From Devosia sp. (GTDB lineage: Bacteria; Pseudomonadota; Alphaproteobacteria; Rhizobiales; Devosiaceae): a stretch of 64,000 bases of DNA. The number at the start of each line of letters is the position of its first letter. Position 1 is the stretch's first letter. The translations under genes and the position numbers were made by a program. The stretch is taken from the NCBI GenBank assembly GCA_015234425.1, contig JADGNE010000067.1:1-64000 (forward strand), read 5' to 3'. Shown piece by piece: positions 1-9,092 of this stretch. Below the pieces are notes generated by a model that worked only from the letters and a program-made list of their open reading frames with translations, searched no databases and had not been told where the DNA came from.

Positions 1-747
1 GGCGCCGAGGTGCTGCGCATCCTGGGCCGGGTGCGCGCCAATGTGCTGATCTCGGGTGGTACCGGTTCGGGCAAGACCACGCTGCTGAACTGCCTCACCG
101 CCTTCATCGAAAAAGATGAGCGCGTCATCACCTGCGAGGACTCGGCGGAACTGCAGCTGCAGCAGCCCCATGTGGTGCGCCTCGAAACCCGCCCGCCCAA
201 CCTAGAGGGCGAGGGCGAGATCACAATGCGCGATCTCATCAAGAACTGCCTGCGCATGCGTCCCGAACGCATCATCGTGGGCGAAGTGCGTGGCCCCGAG
301 AGCTTTGACCTTTTGCAGGCGATGAACACGGGCCATGACGGCTCGATGGGTACGCTGCACGCCAACAGCCCGCGCGAAGCGCTCAGCCGACTTGAATCGA
401 TGATCACCATGGGCGGCTATTCGCTCCCCAGCCGCACGATCCGCGAGATGATCGTCTCCTCGATCGACGTGATCGTGCAGGCAGCGCGCCTGCGCGATGG
501 CTCGCGCCGCATTACCCACATCACCGAAGTGCTGGGGATGGAAGGCGATGTGATCGTGACGCAGGATGTCGTCGTCTACGACATCATGGGTGAAGACGGG
601 AACGGCATGCTGCTCGGCACGCATCGCTCCACCGGCATCACCAAGCCGCTGTTCACCGAACGGGCTCGCTATTTCAACGAAGAGGCCAATCTGGTCGAGG
701 CGCTGGAACAGGCCAATACCGAGCAACGCGATATCATGGGGCGCTGA
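1..747 (+). CDS. cpaF: CpaF/TadA-family pilus assembly ATPase (3' part)
   Basis: C-terminal part of the hexameric ATPase that powers Flp (type IVb, Tad) pilus assembly at the inner membrane. The reading frame is open from base 1, so the start lies outside the window; 248 residues are visible. Visible residues 19-26 form the Walker A motif GGTGSGKT; then come an acidic segment CEDSAELQL, the Walker-B-like IIVGEVRG and the His box [12 protein letters not shown], in the order usual for type II/IV secretion ATPases. tadB follows after 3 nt and tadC shortly after, which places it at the downstream end of a tad/cpa cluster. Family assignment is secure; the name cpaF versus tadA is convention. Confidence 0.93.
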   Translation, partial: GAEVLRILGRVRANVLISGGTGSGKTTLLNCLTAFIEKDERVITCEDSAELQLQQPHVVRLETRPPNLEGEGEITMRDLIKNCLRMRPERIIVGEVRGPESFDLLQAMNTGHDGSMGTLHANSPREALSRLESMITMGGYSLPSRTIREMIVSSIDVIVQAARLRDGSRRITHITEVLGMEGDVIVTQDVVVYDIMGEDGNGMLLGTHRSTGITKPLFTERARYFNEEANLVEALEQANTEQRDIMGR

Positions 748-750
748 TCC

Positions 751-1728
751 ATGGCCTATACGCTGGTTCTGTTTGTCCTGGCAGTGATAACGGTGGGCGC
801 GGCCGGCTTTGCCCTCGTGCCTTCGCTGCTTGGAGATGGTCGCGCCCAGAAGCGCCGCAAGGCGCTGCAGGGCGACGTGCGGGTCAACCGGCGGGAGGTG
901 AGCGCCGACCGCGTGCGTGACCAGCGCCGCAAGAACGTGCAGCAGGCCCTTAATGCGCAAAATGAAGAGCTGGCGGCCAAGCGCCGCGTGCGCCTGCCGG
1001 AGCTATTGTTCCAGGCGGGGATGACCGTCACGCCGGGGGTCTTCATTCGCAACAGCGTTATCCTGGGCACGGTGCTGTTCGTCATCCTCCTGCTTGTGCA
1101 GCTGCCCTATTATTTCGCCGGGATCTTTGCTCTGGCCGGGGCCTATCTGCTGCCGCGGATCTATATCGGGCGCCGGCGCAAAAAATATCAGAACGCCTTT
1201 CTCGACGAGCTGCCCAATGCGGTCGAAGCGATCGTGCGTGGCGTCAAGACCGGCTTGCCGCTCAACGATTCCATGCGCGTGGTGGCCCGCGATACAAAAG
1301 AGCCGGTGCGCTCAGAGTTCGGCCGCGTGCTCGACCAGCAGAGCTTCGGCTTTTCCATGACCCAGGCGGTTCAGGTGCTTTATGAGCGCGTGCCGCTGCC
1401 GGAGGTCAATTTCTTCGTCGTGGTGATTTCGGTCCAGCAGCAGGCGGGTGGCAATCTCTCCGAGGCGCTGGGCAATCTGGCGCGCGTGCTGCGCAACCGC
1501 AAGAAGATGAAGCAGAAGGTCGCGGCCATGTCCTCGGAAGCCAAGGCGTCGGCCGGCATCATCGGCGCGCTGCCGGTGGTTGTCGCCATTCTCGTCTCGC
1601 TGGTGTCTCCGGAATATCTGCAGCCTCTGTTCACGACCCCGATCGGTAATCTCTGGCTGGGCATTGCCTTCCTGATGATGTGCTTCGGCGCCTTCGTCAT
1701 GAACCGCATGATCCAGTTCGACATCTAG
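751..1728 (+). CDS. tadB: TadB-type pilus assembly inner-membrane protein
   Basis: Predicted 325-residue inner-membrane platform protein of the Flp pilus machine, partner of the CpaF ATPase and TadC. An N-terminal membrane segment (about residues 2-22) is followed by a basic cytoplasmic stretch, then two hydrophobic segments around residues 90-130. A type II secretion F domain (FLDELPNAVEAIVRGVKTGLPL and onward) follows, with further membrane helices at the C-terminus. The ATG lies 3 nt after the cpaF stop, which indicates translational coupling. Length and domain order match TadB of alphaproteobacterial tad loci. Confidence 0.9.
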   Translation: MAYTLVLFVLAVITVGAAGFALVPSLLGDGRAQKRRKALQGDVRVNRREVSADRVRDQRRKNVQQALNAQNEELAAKRRVRLPELLFQAGMTVTPGVFIRNSVILGTVLFVILLLVQLPYYFAGIFALAGAYLLPRIYIGRRRKKYQNAFLDELPNAVEAIVRGVKTGLPLNDSMRVVARDTKEPVRSEFGRVLDQQSFGFSMTQAVQVLYERVPLPEVNFFVVVISVQQQAGGNLSEALGNLARVLRNRKKMKQKVAAMSSEAKASAGIIGALPVVVAILVSLVSPEYLQPLFTTPIGNLWLGIAFLMMCFGAFVMNRMIQFDI

Positions 1729-1746
1729 CAAGAGGCAGGCCGCGGC

Positions 1747-2739
1747 GTGAACATCGTAGAGCTTCTGACCCAACGGGAATTCATGATCGGCGTGCTGGCC
1801 GCAATTTCCGCTGCCGCGATGGTGTTCACCTTTGGCTCCTCGCTGATCGTCAAGCAGGACATGCGCCAGCGCATCAAGCGGGTCGCGGTGGAGCGGGATC
1901 AACTGCGGGCCGCAGAGATGGCACGCCTGCGCGGCGGCACTGTCACAGATGTGCGGAGCAGCGTCCGCGGCACGGATACCAAGGCCTATATGAAGCGGGC
2001 GGTGGATCGGTTCGATCTCAAGCGCGCCTTCCAGGATGAGAGTACTGTCGAAAAGCTGGCGATGGCCGGCTATCGCGGCCAGGGGCATCTGACCACCTTC
2101 CTGTTCCAGCGCCTCGCCGCGCCGCTGGGGGTGTTCGCCATTGCCGCGTTCTATCTGCTCGTTGTCATGCCGGGCGACCGGCCGGTCTATCTCAATGTGA
2201 CCTACGCCATCGGTGCCGGAATCGTGGGCGCCTATTTGCCCGTGCTGATGCTCAAGAACGCGACGCAGAAGCGTCAGGCCTCGATCCGTCGCGCCTGGCC
2301 GGATTGTCTCGACCTTCTGCTGCTGTGCGTCGAGGCTGGCATGTCGATGGAACATGCGTTCAAGCGCGTGGCCAAGGAAGTGGGCCAGCAAAGCCCGGAG
2401 CTGGCTGAAGAACTGACCTTGACCACGGCTGAGTTGTCATTTCTCGAAGAGCGCAGCCGTGCCTATGACAATCTCGGGCGCCGCACCGGGCTCGACAACG
2501 TCAAGGCGGTGATGACCGCGCTGATCCAGGCCGACCGCTATGGTACGTCGGTGGGGCAGGCGCTGCGCGTGATGGCTGAAGAAGGGCGCGAAACCCGCAT
2601 GATGGAAGCGGAAAAGAAGGCTGCGGCGCTGCCGCCGAAGCTGACCGTGCCGCTGATCCTGTTCTTCCTGCCGGTGCTGTTTATCGTCATCATGACCCCG
2701 GCCATCCTCAAGGTGATGAACAACGGCATGATGGGCTAG
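1747..2739 (+). CDS. tadC: TadC-type pilus assembly inner-membrane protein
   Basis: Predicted 330-residue second platform protein of the Flp pilus machine, which probably forms a heteromeric complex with TadB. The GTG start sits 18 nt after the tadB stop, behind an AGAGGCAGG ribosome-binding region. The N-terminus has one membrane helix; two helices lie around residues 117-165; the type II secretion F domain (WPDCLDLLLLCVEAGMSMEHAF) follows; a C-terminal helix ends the protein. It is the last plus-strand gene of the tad cluster here; the next gene is on the opposite strand. Confidence 0.9.
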   Translation: MNIVELLTQREFMIGVLAAISAAAMVFTFGSSLIVKQDMRQRIKRVAVERDQLRAAEMARLRGGTVTDVRSSVRGTDTKAYMKRAVDRFDLKRAFQDESTVEKLAMAGYRGQGHLTTFLFQRLAAPLGVFAIAAFYLLVVMPGDRPVYLNVTYAIGAGIVGAYLPVLMLKNATQKRQASIRRAWPDCLDLLLLCVEAGMSMEHAFKRVAKEVGQQSPELAEELTLTTAELSFLEERSRAYDNLGRRTGLDNVKAVMTALIQADRYGTSVGQALRVMAEEGRETRMMEAEKKAAALPPKLTVPLILFFLPVLFIVIMTPAILKVMNNGMMG

Positions 2740-2791
2740 GGCGCAAGCCCTGTATCGTCTGCCACTGGTGGCGCGATCGGAGGGCCGGTGG

Positions 2792-3562
2792 TCAGCTCTT
2801 GTCGATGAGATCCCAGCGGTTCTGCTGGGTCAGCAGCGCCCGGACATAGGCCATATTGGCCTCGACCTGATCGGGCGGCAGTTCGGCCGCATAAAGCGCC
2901 TTGGCCTCGTTGAAACGCCCCTGCAGTCCGACGACGAGCGCCAGGTTCTGGCGGGTCCGCGTATTGGCGCCACGCATCTGGATGGCGCGGCGGAGATGCT
3001 GCTCGGCGGTGACCAGATCGCTGGTCATGGCGTAGGAGAGGCCGAGATTGGTGGCGACCGAGGCTTCGCCCGGGGCGATCAGGGCCGCCTGCTGGTAGAG
3101 CGCGCGCGCCTGGCCATGGTGGCCCATCTGGTCCAGGGCGGCGCCCTTGACGAGCAGCGCGTTCCAGTCGGGCGCATCGAGGCGGATGACAGTATCCAGA
3201 ACGCTGATCGATTGCTCGAACCGGCCGAGGGCGGTGAGCGCCTTGGCATAGGCGATGGCAAGCTCTGCGTCACCCGGATGGGCGGTCATGGCCTGTTCGA
3301 GCGCTGCGGCAGCCTGTTCGGGCTGTCCGGCAGCGCGCAGGGCGGCCGTGTAATGAATGACGACGTTGCGGTCGCGGGGATTGGCCTTGTAGCGCGCAGT
3401 CAGCTCGCCCAGGGTCTGGTAGCGCTCGGTTGCCGAGAGGCCGGCATAATCGGTGGTGCCGAGCTGGCCGCGATTGGAAGCGCAGGCGCTGAGGGCGAGG
3501 GCCGCGACACCGGCCAGCAACAGGCCTCGACAGGTCTGGACAAGTCGGTTGGTTGGCAACAC
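2792..3562 (-). CDS. tadD: TPR-repeat lipoprotein, TadD-like
   Basis: 256-residue predicted lipoprotein. The signal peptide ends in the lipobox LSAC with lipidated Cys27, and several tetratricopeptide repeats follow, for example around residues 85-190. In tad systems TadD is a TPR lipoprotein that helps pilus assembly or secretin function. The position, facing and directly next to tadC, supports that role, though TPR proteins diverge fast and the call rests mainly on context. The start is GTG at 3562, 7 nt downstream of GGGAGAG on the minus strand. There is only a 52-nt gap to the convergent tadC and no strong terminator. Confidence 0.78.
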   Translation of the reverse strand: MLPTNRLVQTCRGLLLAGVAALALSACASNRGQLGTTDYAGLSATERYQTLGELTARYKANPRDRNVVIHYTAALRAAGQPEQAAAALEQAMTAHPGDAELAIAYAKALTALGRFEQSISVLDTVIRLDAPDWNALLVKGAALDQMGHHGQARALYQQAALIAPGEASVATNLGLSYAMTSDLVTAEQHLRRAIQMRGANTRTRQNLALVVGLQGRFNEAKALYAAELPPDQVEANMAYVRALLTQQNRWDLIDKS

Positions 3563-3713
3563 GGCACGGCTCTCCCGGTGCAGGCATCAGGCCCACTCCA
3601 AGAGCAATAAATCATTAACCCTAACAGTCGGTTAAATCGCGATTTTGGCAGGCGTTGCGGGCGCCTCGAGAGGGGGCTAGAACCTAGGGCAATTGCTCAA
3701 TCTGGAGATTTTA

Positions 3714-5063
3714 ATGTCTGCTCCGACTGCATTTCCCGTTCGACTGGTCTCCGAAAATGGCCTCGACGCTGCGGGCTTGACCACACTCCACCGCCAATGG
3801 GCGGACGCGAACGGGTTCACCGGCCAGCGTGGGCGGCTCTTGGCGCTGCCGGGCGCCGAAGGCGGGATCGAGGCCTATCTGTTCGGCATCGGGGCAGACG
3901 AAGGGCGGCCGGTGTTTGTGGCTGGGCTGGCTGCCGCGGCGCTGCCGGCGGGCCAGTATCGGCTCGAGGGCGCGGTGGACGATCATACGATCGCGGCCAT
4001 TGCCTTCCGCCTCGGCGCCTATCGCTTCGATCGCTATCGCGACGCCAAGAAGGTGGCCGAGCTGGTGCTTGATGAAAGCGCCGATGCAGCGGAAGTCGAG
4101 CGGCAGGTGGCAGCGGCGACGCTGGCGCGCGATCTCATCAACACTCCGGCCAGCGATCTCGGCCCGGACGCGCTTGAAGCGGTGGTGCAGGATTTTGCCC
4201 GCGAGCGCTCGATGGAGATTTCGGTCACCAAGGGGGATGCGCTTCTCGACGCGAATTTCCCCATGATCCACGCCGTTGGGCGGGCCAGCGCGCAGGCGCC
4301 GCGTCTGCTCGACCTCAGCTGGGGCGATGCCAGCCATCCCAAGGTGACGCTGGTGGGCAAGGGGGTCACCTTTGACACGGGCGGGCTCGACATCAAGTCG
4401 GCCGCCGGCATGCTGGGGATGAAAAAGGACATGGGCGGCGCGGCCAATGTCCTGGGTCTTGCCCATGCCATCGTCTCGGCGAAGCTGCCGGTGCGTCTGC
4501 GGGTGCTGCTGCCGGTGGTGGAGAATGCCATTGCGGGCAATGCCTTCCGCCCCAGCGATATCCTGAAGTCGCGAAAAGGGATCACGGTCGAGATCGGCAA
4601 TACCGATGCCGAGGGACGGTTGATCCTTGCCGATGCGCTGGCGCTGGCGGACGAGGAGAGCCCCGAGCTGATCGTCGACATGGCAACGCTGACAGGTGCG
4701 GCACGCGTGGCGCTCGGACCGGAATTGCCGGCGCTTTACGCGACAGACGATAGTCTCGCGCAGGCGCTGGTGGCGACCGGGCTGACCGTAGAGGATCCCC
4801 TGTGGCACATGCCGCTCTGGGCGAACTATGATGGCCAGCTGTCGTCCAAGATCGCCGACATCAACAATACCGGCTCGGGCGGCTTTGCCGGCTCGGTGAC
4901 GGCAGCGCTGTTCCTGCGCCGTTTCGTATCGCAGGCCAAGGCATGGGTGCATCTCGATATTTTCGGCTGGGCGCCGGAAGCGCGGCCCGGCCGCCCGGTG
5001 GGCGCAACCGATCAGGCCATTCGCGCCGTCTATGGAGTGATCCGCCAGCGCTACGGCGCCTGA
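3714..5063 (+). CDS. M17-family leucyl aminopeptidase
   Basis: Cytoplasmic dinuclear-metal aminopeptidase of 449 residues that removes N-terminal amino acids from peptides. The catalytic domain shows the metal-binding segment VGKGVTFDTGG with Lys216 and Asp221, and the family signature NTDAEGRL at 296-303, including the metal-binding Asp/Glu and catalytic Arg302. ATG at 3714 is preferred over an upstream TTG (3693) because TGGAGA lies 7 nt before it. At about 450 residues it is shorter than classical PepA (about 500) and resembles the second M17 paralogue common in Hyphomicrobiales, so no pepA symbol is given. A strong terminator follows. Confidence 0.92.
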   Translation: MSAPTAFPVRLVSENGLDAAGLTTLHRQWADANGFTGQRGRLLALPGAEGGIEAYLFGIGADEGRPVFVAGLAAAALPAGQYRLEGAVDDHTIAAIAFRLGAYRFDRYRDAKKVAELVLDESADAAEVERQVAAATLARDLINTPASDLGPDALEAVVQDFARERSMEISVTKGDALLDANFPMIHAVGRASAQAPRLLDLSWGDASHPKVTLVGKGVTFDTGGLDIKSAAGMLGMKKDMGGAANVLGLAHAIVSAKLPVRLRVLLPVVENAIAGNAFRPSDILKSRKGITVEIGNTDAEGRLILADALALADEESPELIVDMATLTGAARVALGPELPALYATDDSLAQALVATGLTVEDPLWHMPLWANYDGQLSSKIADINNTGSGGFAGSVTAALFLRRFVSQAKAWVHLDIFGWAPEARPGRPVGATDQAIRAVYGVIRQRYGA

Positions 5064-5080
5064 GGCCCTGACGACACAAC

Positions 5081-5109
5081 AAAACGGGGGCAGCTGCCCC
5101 CGTTTTTTT
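5081..5109. terminator. Bidirectional rho-independent terminator
   Basis: GGGGGCAGCTGCCCCC forms a compact hairpin flanked by AAAA on the left and a run of T on the right. It can end both the aminopeptidase transcript (plus) and the convergent DedA-like gene (minus). Confidence 0.85.
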
Positions 5110-5113
5110 ATTC

Positions 5114-5788
5114 CTAGCTTTCCGGGATCAGATCGACGCCGGTTGCCTGTTCGATCGGCGCATCCATCACCTCGGTGCCCGTCTTGGGAAAGAGCATCGG
5201 CGCCATGGCGAAGCCGATGACGACGAGGACGATCATGCCCCAACCAGCCCATTTCTTGTTCTTGTCGATGAACTCGCCGGCAACCGGGCCAAAGAAATAA
5301 AAGAGGCCGCAGGGCACGAAATAGCGCAGGCCACGCCCGATCAGGCCGTAGAACACGAAGGTCCAGATATCGAGGCCAGCCACACCCGAGGTGATGGTGA
5401 TCACCTTGTAGGGAATGGGGGAGATCGCGCCGATCAGGATCATCATCGGGCCGTTTTCGACGAAGCTGTGGCGCAGCGATTCAAAGCCATCGCCGGCACC
5501 ATAGAAGTCGATGATGGCCTTGCCGATGGTATCGAAGAGGAAAAACCCGATCGCGTAGCCGGCCAGCCCGCCCGTCACCGATGAAACGGTGCAGATCAGG
5601 GCCAAGCGCCAGGCGCGCAGGCGGTCGGCGATGATCATGGGGGCCAGCATGATTTCCGGGAAGACCGGGATGATCATGGCTTCAAGGAAGCAGAGCAGGG
5701 CAAGGATGGGTTCGGCCAGCCGATGCTGCGTCGCCTTTTTGAGGCGGTCGTACATGCTGACTTTAGTGGCTACCGCAGTTTCGGTCAT
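5114..5788 (-). CDS. DedA/YqaA-family (SNARE-associated) membrane protein
   Basis: 224-residue polytopic inner-membrane protein of the DedA/VTT superfamily, YqaA subgroup. Members are thought to act in envelope lipid homeostasis or as half-transporters; the exact substrate here is unknown. Hydrophobic segments include ILALLCFLEAMIIPVFP and VSSVTGGLAGYAIGFFLF. A re-entrant glycine/proline motif GAISPIPYKVITITSGVAG (about residues 120-138) is typical of the family. A C-terminal helix is followed by an acidic tail. The gene stands alone between two convergent or divergent units; its ATG at 5788 is the first plausible start. Confidence 0.85.
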   Translation of the reverse strand: MTETAVATKVSMYDRLKKATQHRLAEPILALLCFLEAMIIPVFPEIMLAPMIIADRLRAWRLALICTVSSVTGGLAGYAIGFFLFDTIGKAIIDFYGAGDGFESLRHSFVENGPMMILIGAISPIPYKVITITSGVAGLDIWTFVFYGLIGRGLRYFVPCGLFYFFGPVAGEFIDKNKKWAGWGMIVLVVIGFAMAPMLFPKTGTEVMDAPIEQATGVDLIPES

Positions 5789-5860
5789 GCGATCTCTTGA
5801 TAGGCTGGTACTGGCACCATGCTTGCCTGCAAAAATGTCACAGCGCCAGTGATAATTGCG

Positions 5861-6799
5861 TCAGTAGCCACGGTCGCGGTCTACCACGTTGATCAGAGGC
5901 TTGCCCGCCCGTTGGTCGTTAACGACCTGGGAGAAATAGCGAACGCCCGTCTTCGGGTTGGAAATGGCGGCGATGTGCGGCGTGATAAAGCAATTATCCA
6001 GCGCCCAGAGCGGGCTGTCCTGGGGTAGGGGCTCGACCTCGAAGACATCAAGGCTGGCGGCGCCGAGCGTGCCGTCCGTGAGGGCCGCGACGATGTCGGC
6101 CTCGCGCTGGTGGCCGCCTCGTGCCGCATTGATGATCACCGGACCATCCTCGAGAACGCCGCGCCGCAGCTTGCGGAAGGTGTCCATGTTGAGGATGCCT
6201 GTCGTGTCCGGGGTGAGCGGCAGGAGGTCGACGAGGATATCGGTCTCGCTCAGGAAGTCATCGAACTGCTCGGGGCCGGAGAAACACGCCACGCCCTCGA
6301 TGGATTTGGGGCTGCGGCTCCAGCCGCGCACGGTGAAATCGAGGGCGCTGAGGCGTCGCGCGGCGTCCTGGCCGAGGACGCCGAGGCCCATGATGCCCAC
6401 ATTGGTTTCGCTCGAAATGGGCGGATAAAACTGGCGCCAGGCGCGCGCCTTCTGGTCGGCGGCAAAACGGGTAAAGCGCCGGTGATGCATGGTGACATGG
6501 GCCACCACATAGTCGGTCATCTGCTGGCTGAGCTGGTCATCGACGAAGCGCACGATGGGCGCGTCAGGCAGGTTGGGATGCTTGAGCAGGGCGTCGACAC
6601 CAGCGCCGAGCGAGAGCACGGCCTTGAGGCCGGTGAGGCCGTCAAAGGCGTCGGGCTTGGGCTTCCAGACGAAGATATATTCGATATCGGCAGGATCAAA
6701 ATCATCGCCGCGGCGGACGACCGGATAGTCGCCCAGCGCTTCACGGTAGGCATTGGCCCAGCGGTTCTCGTCGACGTCGGAAAGATGAAGCAGCAGCAT
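5861..6799 (-). CDS. ghrA: Glyoxylate/hydroxypyruvate reductase A-type dehydrogenase
   Basis: 312-residue D-isomer-specific 2-hydroxyacid dehydrogenase of the GhrA type, which reduces glyoxylate or hydroxypyruvate with NAD(P)H in the cytoplasm. The nucleotide-binding motif is GLGVLGQDAARRL. The catalytic triad is visible as Arg in INAARGGHQ, Glu in DVFEVEPLP and His in FITPHIAA. Length and the N-terminal substrate domain fit the family. The coding start lies only about 20 nt downstream of the T-run of the cytochrome gene terminator, so transcription probably relies on read-through or a promoter overlapping that hairpin. Confidence 0.88.
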   Translation of the reverse strand: MLLLHLSDVDENRWANAYREALGDYPVVRRGDDFDPADIEYIFVWKPKPDAFDGLTGLKAVLSLGAGVDALLKHPNLPDAPIVRFVDDQLSQQMTDYVVAHVTMHHRRFTRFAADQKARAWRQFYPPISSETNVGIMGLGVLGQDAARRLSALDFTVRGWSRSPKSIEGVACFSGPEQFDDFLSETDILVDLLPLTPDTTGILNMDTFRKLRRGVLEDGPVIINAARGGHQREADIVAALTDGTLGAASLDVFEVEPLPQDSPLWALDNCFITPHIAAISNPKTGVRYFSQVVNDQRAGKPLINVVDRDRGY

Positions 6800-6818
6800 T
6801 GGTGTAGTCTATCCCCCT

Positions 6819-6850
6819 CAAAAAAAGAGCCGCGCTTGGGGCGCGGCTCA
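6819..6850 (-). terminator. Rho-independent terminator of the cytochrome c gene
   Basis: On the minus strand GAGCCGCGCCCCAAGCGCGG plus CTC forms a 9-bp stem followed directly by TTTTTT. It lies 30-60 nt after the tandem cytochrome stop and immediately before ghrA, so it may also act as an attenuator for ghrA. Confidence 0.85.
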
Positions 6851-6878
6851 TTCTATTTCAATCGTGTCTGGCCGGAGC

Positions 6879-7865
6879 TTACTGCCCGGGCAGCGGCACG
6901 GGCTCAGCGGCAAGGCTGCGCATGTAGGCCATGATGTTGGCGCGCTCTTCTGGCGAACGGACACCAGCAAAGGCCATCTTGGTGCCCGGAGCGTAGCCAC
7001 GCGGGTCTTCCAGGAAGGCGTCGAGGTTGGCGTACGACCAGACCTGACCTTCAGCCTTCTGCTGGAGCAGGATGTCGGAGTAAGCATAACCCTCGGCATG
7101 CGCCTTGGTGTTGCCCACGGTGTTGTAGAGGTTTGGACCCATCTTGTTGGGTTCGCCCTCGCCGAAGCTGTGGCAGGACTGGCACTTGCGTGCAGCCGAT
7201 TCGCCACGGCCTTCATTGGCAGTGGCCATCAGCAGGGCAATCTGAGCGACGCGCTCGGACTGGCCGTCGTCAGCCGGTGCTGCAGCTGCCTCGTCGCCAC
7301 CAGCGGCCGGAGCGACGTCTTCAGCAGCCGGGAACGGAACAGGCGCACCAGACAGGGTCTGCATGTAAGCCATGATGTCAGCGCGCTCTTCCGGCGAACG
7401 GACGCCAGCAAAGTTCATCTTGGTGCCCGGAGCATAGCTCTTCGGGTTTTCAAGGAACGCGTTGAGGTTGTCGTAGGACCAGACCTGACCTTCGGCCTTC
7501 TGCTCAAGCAGGATGTCCGAATAGGCGAAGCCTTCGGCATGCGCCTTGGTGTTGCCCACGGTATTGTACAGGTTCGGGCCCATCTTGTTGGGCTCGCCTT
7601 CGCCGAAGCTGTGGCAGGACTGGCACTTGCGGGTCGCTGCAGCGCCGCGTTCGGCACTGGCGCTGGCCAGGAAGAAGCCAATGGACTGGGCCGGCGCTTC
7701 ATCGACAGGCGCACTGGCGACCAGATCGGGTTCAGGCAAGGCATAGCCCGGGCCGTTGTCTTCAATCGGTTGATAGATAGCTTCGGCGACGAAGCCGACA
7801 CCCATCACGAACATCAACGTGCCGAGGACGGCGCCCATGATTTTATTTAGCTCGAACGAATTCAT
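6879..7865 (-). CDS. Membrane-anchored tandem di-haem cytochrome c
   Basis: 328-residue electron carrier with an N-terminal membrane anchor (about residues 9-30: MGAVLGTLMFVMGVGFVAEA) and two nearly identical class I cytochrome c domains in the periplasm. Each has the haem site CQSCH and a likely axial Met in GTKM(A/N)FAGVRSPEER; they are spaced 147 residues apart, with an Ala/Asp-rich linker between them. Single-domain CycM-like membrane cytochromes passing electrons to terminal oxidases are common in this order; the duplication is the unusual point. ATG at 7865 (MNSFELNK) is chosen over the upstream in-frame start because AGAGAGACC precedes it. Confidence 0.9.
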   Translation of the reverse strand: MNSFELNKIMGAVLGTLMFVMGVGFVAEAIYQPIEDNGPGYALPEPDLVASAPVDEAPAQSIGFFLASASAERGAAATRKCQSCHSFGEGEPNKMGPNLYNTVGNTKAHAEGFAYSDILLEQKAEGQVWSYDNLNAFLENPKSYAPGTKMNFAGVRSPEERADIMAYMQTLSGAPVPFPAAEDVAPAAGGDEAAAAPADDGQSERVAQIALLMATANEGRGESAARKCQSCHSFGEGEPNKMGPNLYNTVGNTKAHAEGYAYSDILLQQKAEGQVWSYANLDAFLEDPRGYAPGTKMAFAGVRSPEERANIMAYMRSLAAEPVPLPGQ

Positions 7866-8124
7866 TTGGTCTCTCTGCCAGTCCATCCCCGTGGACGTTC
7901 TATCGGATTGGCCATGCCTGATTTCGACGGCGAAATCTGCCTCAACAGGCCAGCCCGGCGCGCGCGGAAGATAATAGCACGGATTGCACGGCGCAACAGG
8001 GCAATGCCCGGGTGCGACATTTCCCCCGCTTGTGGTTCTCTCCTAGCGCGATTCAAGCGAGATTGACACCCCATGGGGGCGCGTCTAAAGCCCGCAGGTC
8101 CCACCTTTTAACGGATCCCTCGCC

Positions 8125-8955
8125 ATGACCAAGAAGATCGCCTTCCAGGGCGAACCTGGAGCTTTCAGCCACGCCGCGGCTGCAAAAGTGTTTCCGGGCG
8201 AGGAATTCATGGGCTGCGTCACCTTTGAGGAGACGCTGGCCGCAGTGCAGTCGGGTCGTGCCGACTTCGCCGTGGTGCCGGTGGAAAACTCGCTCTATGG
8301 GCGCATCACCGATATTCACCACCTGCTGCCGGAAAGCGGTCTTCACATTATCGGGGAGACGTATCTGCGCGTTGAAATGACCCTTCTGGGCGTGCCGGGC
8401 GCAACGCTCGAGGACGTCAAGGCGGTGCAGTCGCTGTCCGTCGCGCTGGGCCAGTGCCGCCGCTTCATCAGCGAGAATGGCCTGCGCACCATCAATTCGG
8501 TCGACACCGCAGGGTCCGCCCGTGAAGTGTCCGAGAAGGGGGATCGCAGCGTTGCCGCCATTGCCTCCCGCTTTGCCGGCGAGATCTACGGGCTCAATGT
8601 GCTGGCCTCCAATATCGAGGACGCCGACCACAATACGACGCGTTTCCTTGTGCTGTCGCCGAGCGAAAAGCTCGCCAGCCAGGGCGAGACGGTCAAGACC
8701 ACCTTCGTCTTCCGCGTGCGCAACGTGCCTGCAGCGCTCTACAAGGCCATGGGCGGGTTCGCCACCAATGGCGTGAACATGACCAAGCTCGAAAGCTACA
8801 TGGTCGGTGGCGCGTTCACGGCGACCCAGTTCTATGCCGATATCGAGGGTCATCCTGATGATCGGGCAGTGCAGCTGGCGTTTGAAGAATTGAATTTCTT
8901 CACCGACTACTTCCGCATCCTCGGCGTCTATCCGTCTTCTCAGCCCGGGCAATAA
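8125..8955 (+). CDS. pheA: Prephenate dehydratase
   Basis: 276-residue cytoplasmic enzyme converting prephenate to phenylpyruvate in phenylalanine biosynthesis. The catalytic domain starts with IAFQGEPGAFSHAAA and contains the substrate motif NTTRFLVL (catalytic Thr-Arg-Phe) at about residues 172-179. A C-terminal ACT domain (FRVRNVPAALYKAMGGFATNGVNMTKLES) probably gives phenylalanine feedback control. There is no chorismate mutase domain, so this is the monofunctional form usual for alphaproteobacteria. It is monocistronic, with 137 nt to the next gene. Confidence 0.95.
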   Translation: MTKKIAFQGEPGAFSHAAAAKVFPGEEFMGCVTFEETLAAVQSGRADFAVVPVENSLYGRITDIHHLLPESGLHIIGETYLRVEMTLLGVPGATLEDVKAVQSLSVALGQCRRFISENGLRTINSVDTAGSAREVSEKGDRSVAAIASRFAGEIYGLNVLASNIEDADHNTTRFLVLSPSEKLASQGETVKTTFVFRVRNVPAALYKAMGGFATNGVNMTKLESYMVGGAFTATQFYADIEGHPDDRAVQLAFEELNFFTDYFRILGVYPSSQPGQ

Positions 8956-9026
8956 TCCGGCCGGGAAGAACTGGCTCGCGCAAAGGACGATTACGTTTTT
9001 TCTTGCGCTGCTCCTGAGACAATGGT

Positions 9027-9048
9027 CCACCCTGTAACCGCAGGGTGG
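9027..9048 (+). other. Hairpin in the sthA leader
   Basis: CCACCCTG and CAGGGTGG form a perfect 8-bp stem with loop TAACCG, 45 nt upstream of the sthA start. No T-run follows, so it is more likely a leader structure or a rho-aided end of pheA than a classic terminator. Confidence 0.45.
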
Positions 9049-9092
9049 TGCATACCTGCATCGTTTGTCTGAACGCAGAGGGGACAGAGCCA

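Noticed and set aside
9045-9092. Upstream GTG start for sthA
   Set aside because: The extra 16 residues precede the beta strand of the FAD fold without family support, and AGAGGGG is correctly spaced only for GTG 9093.
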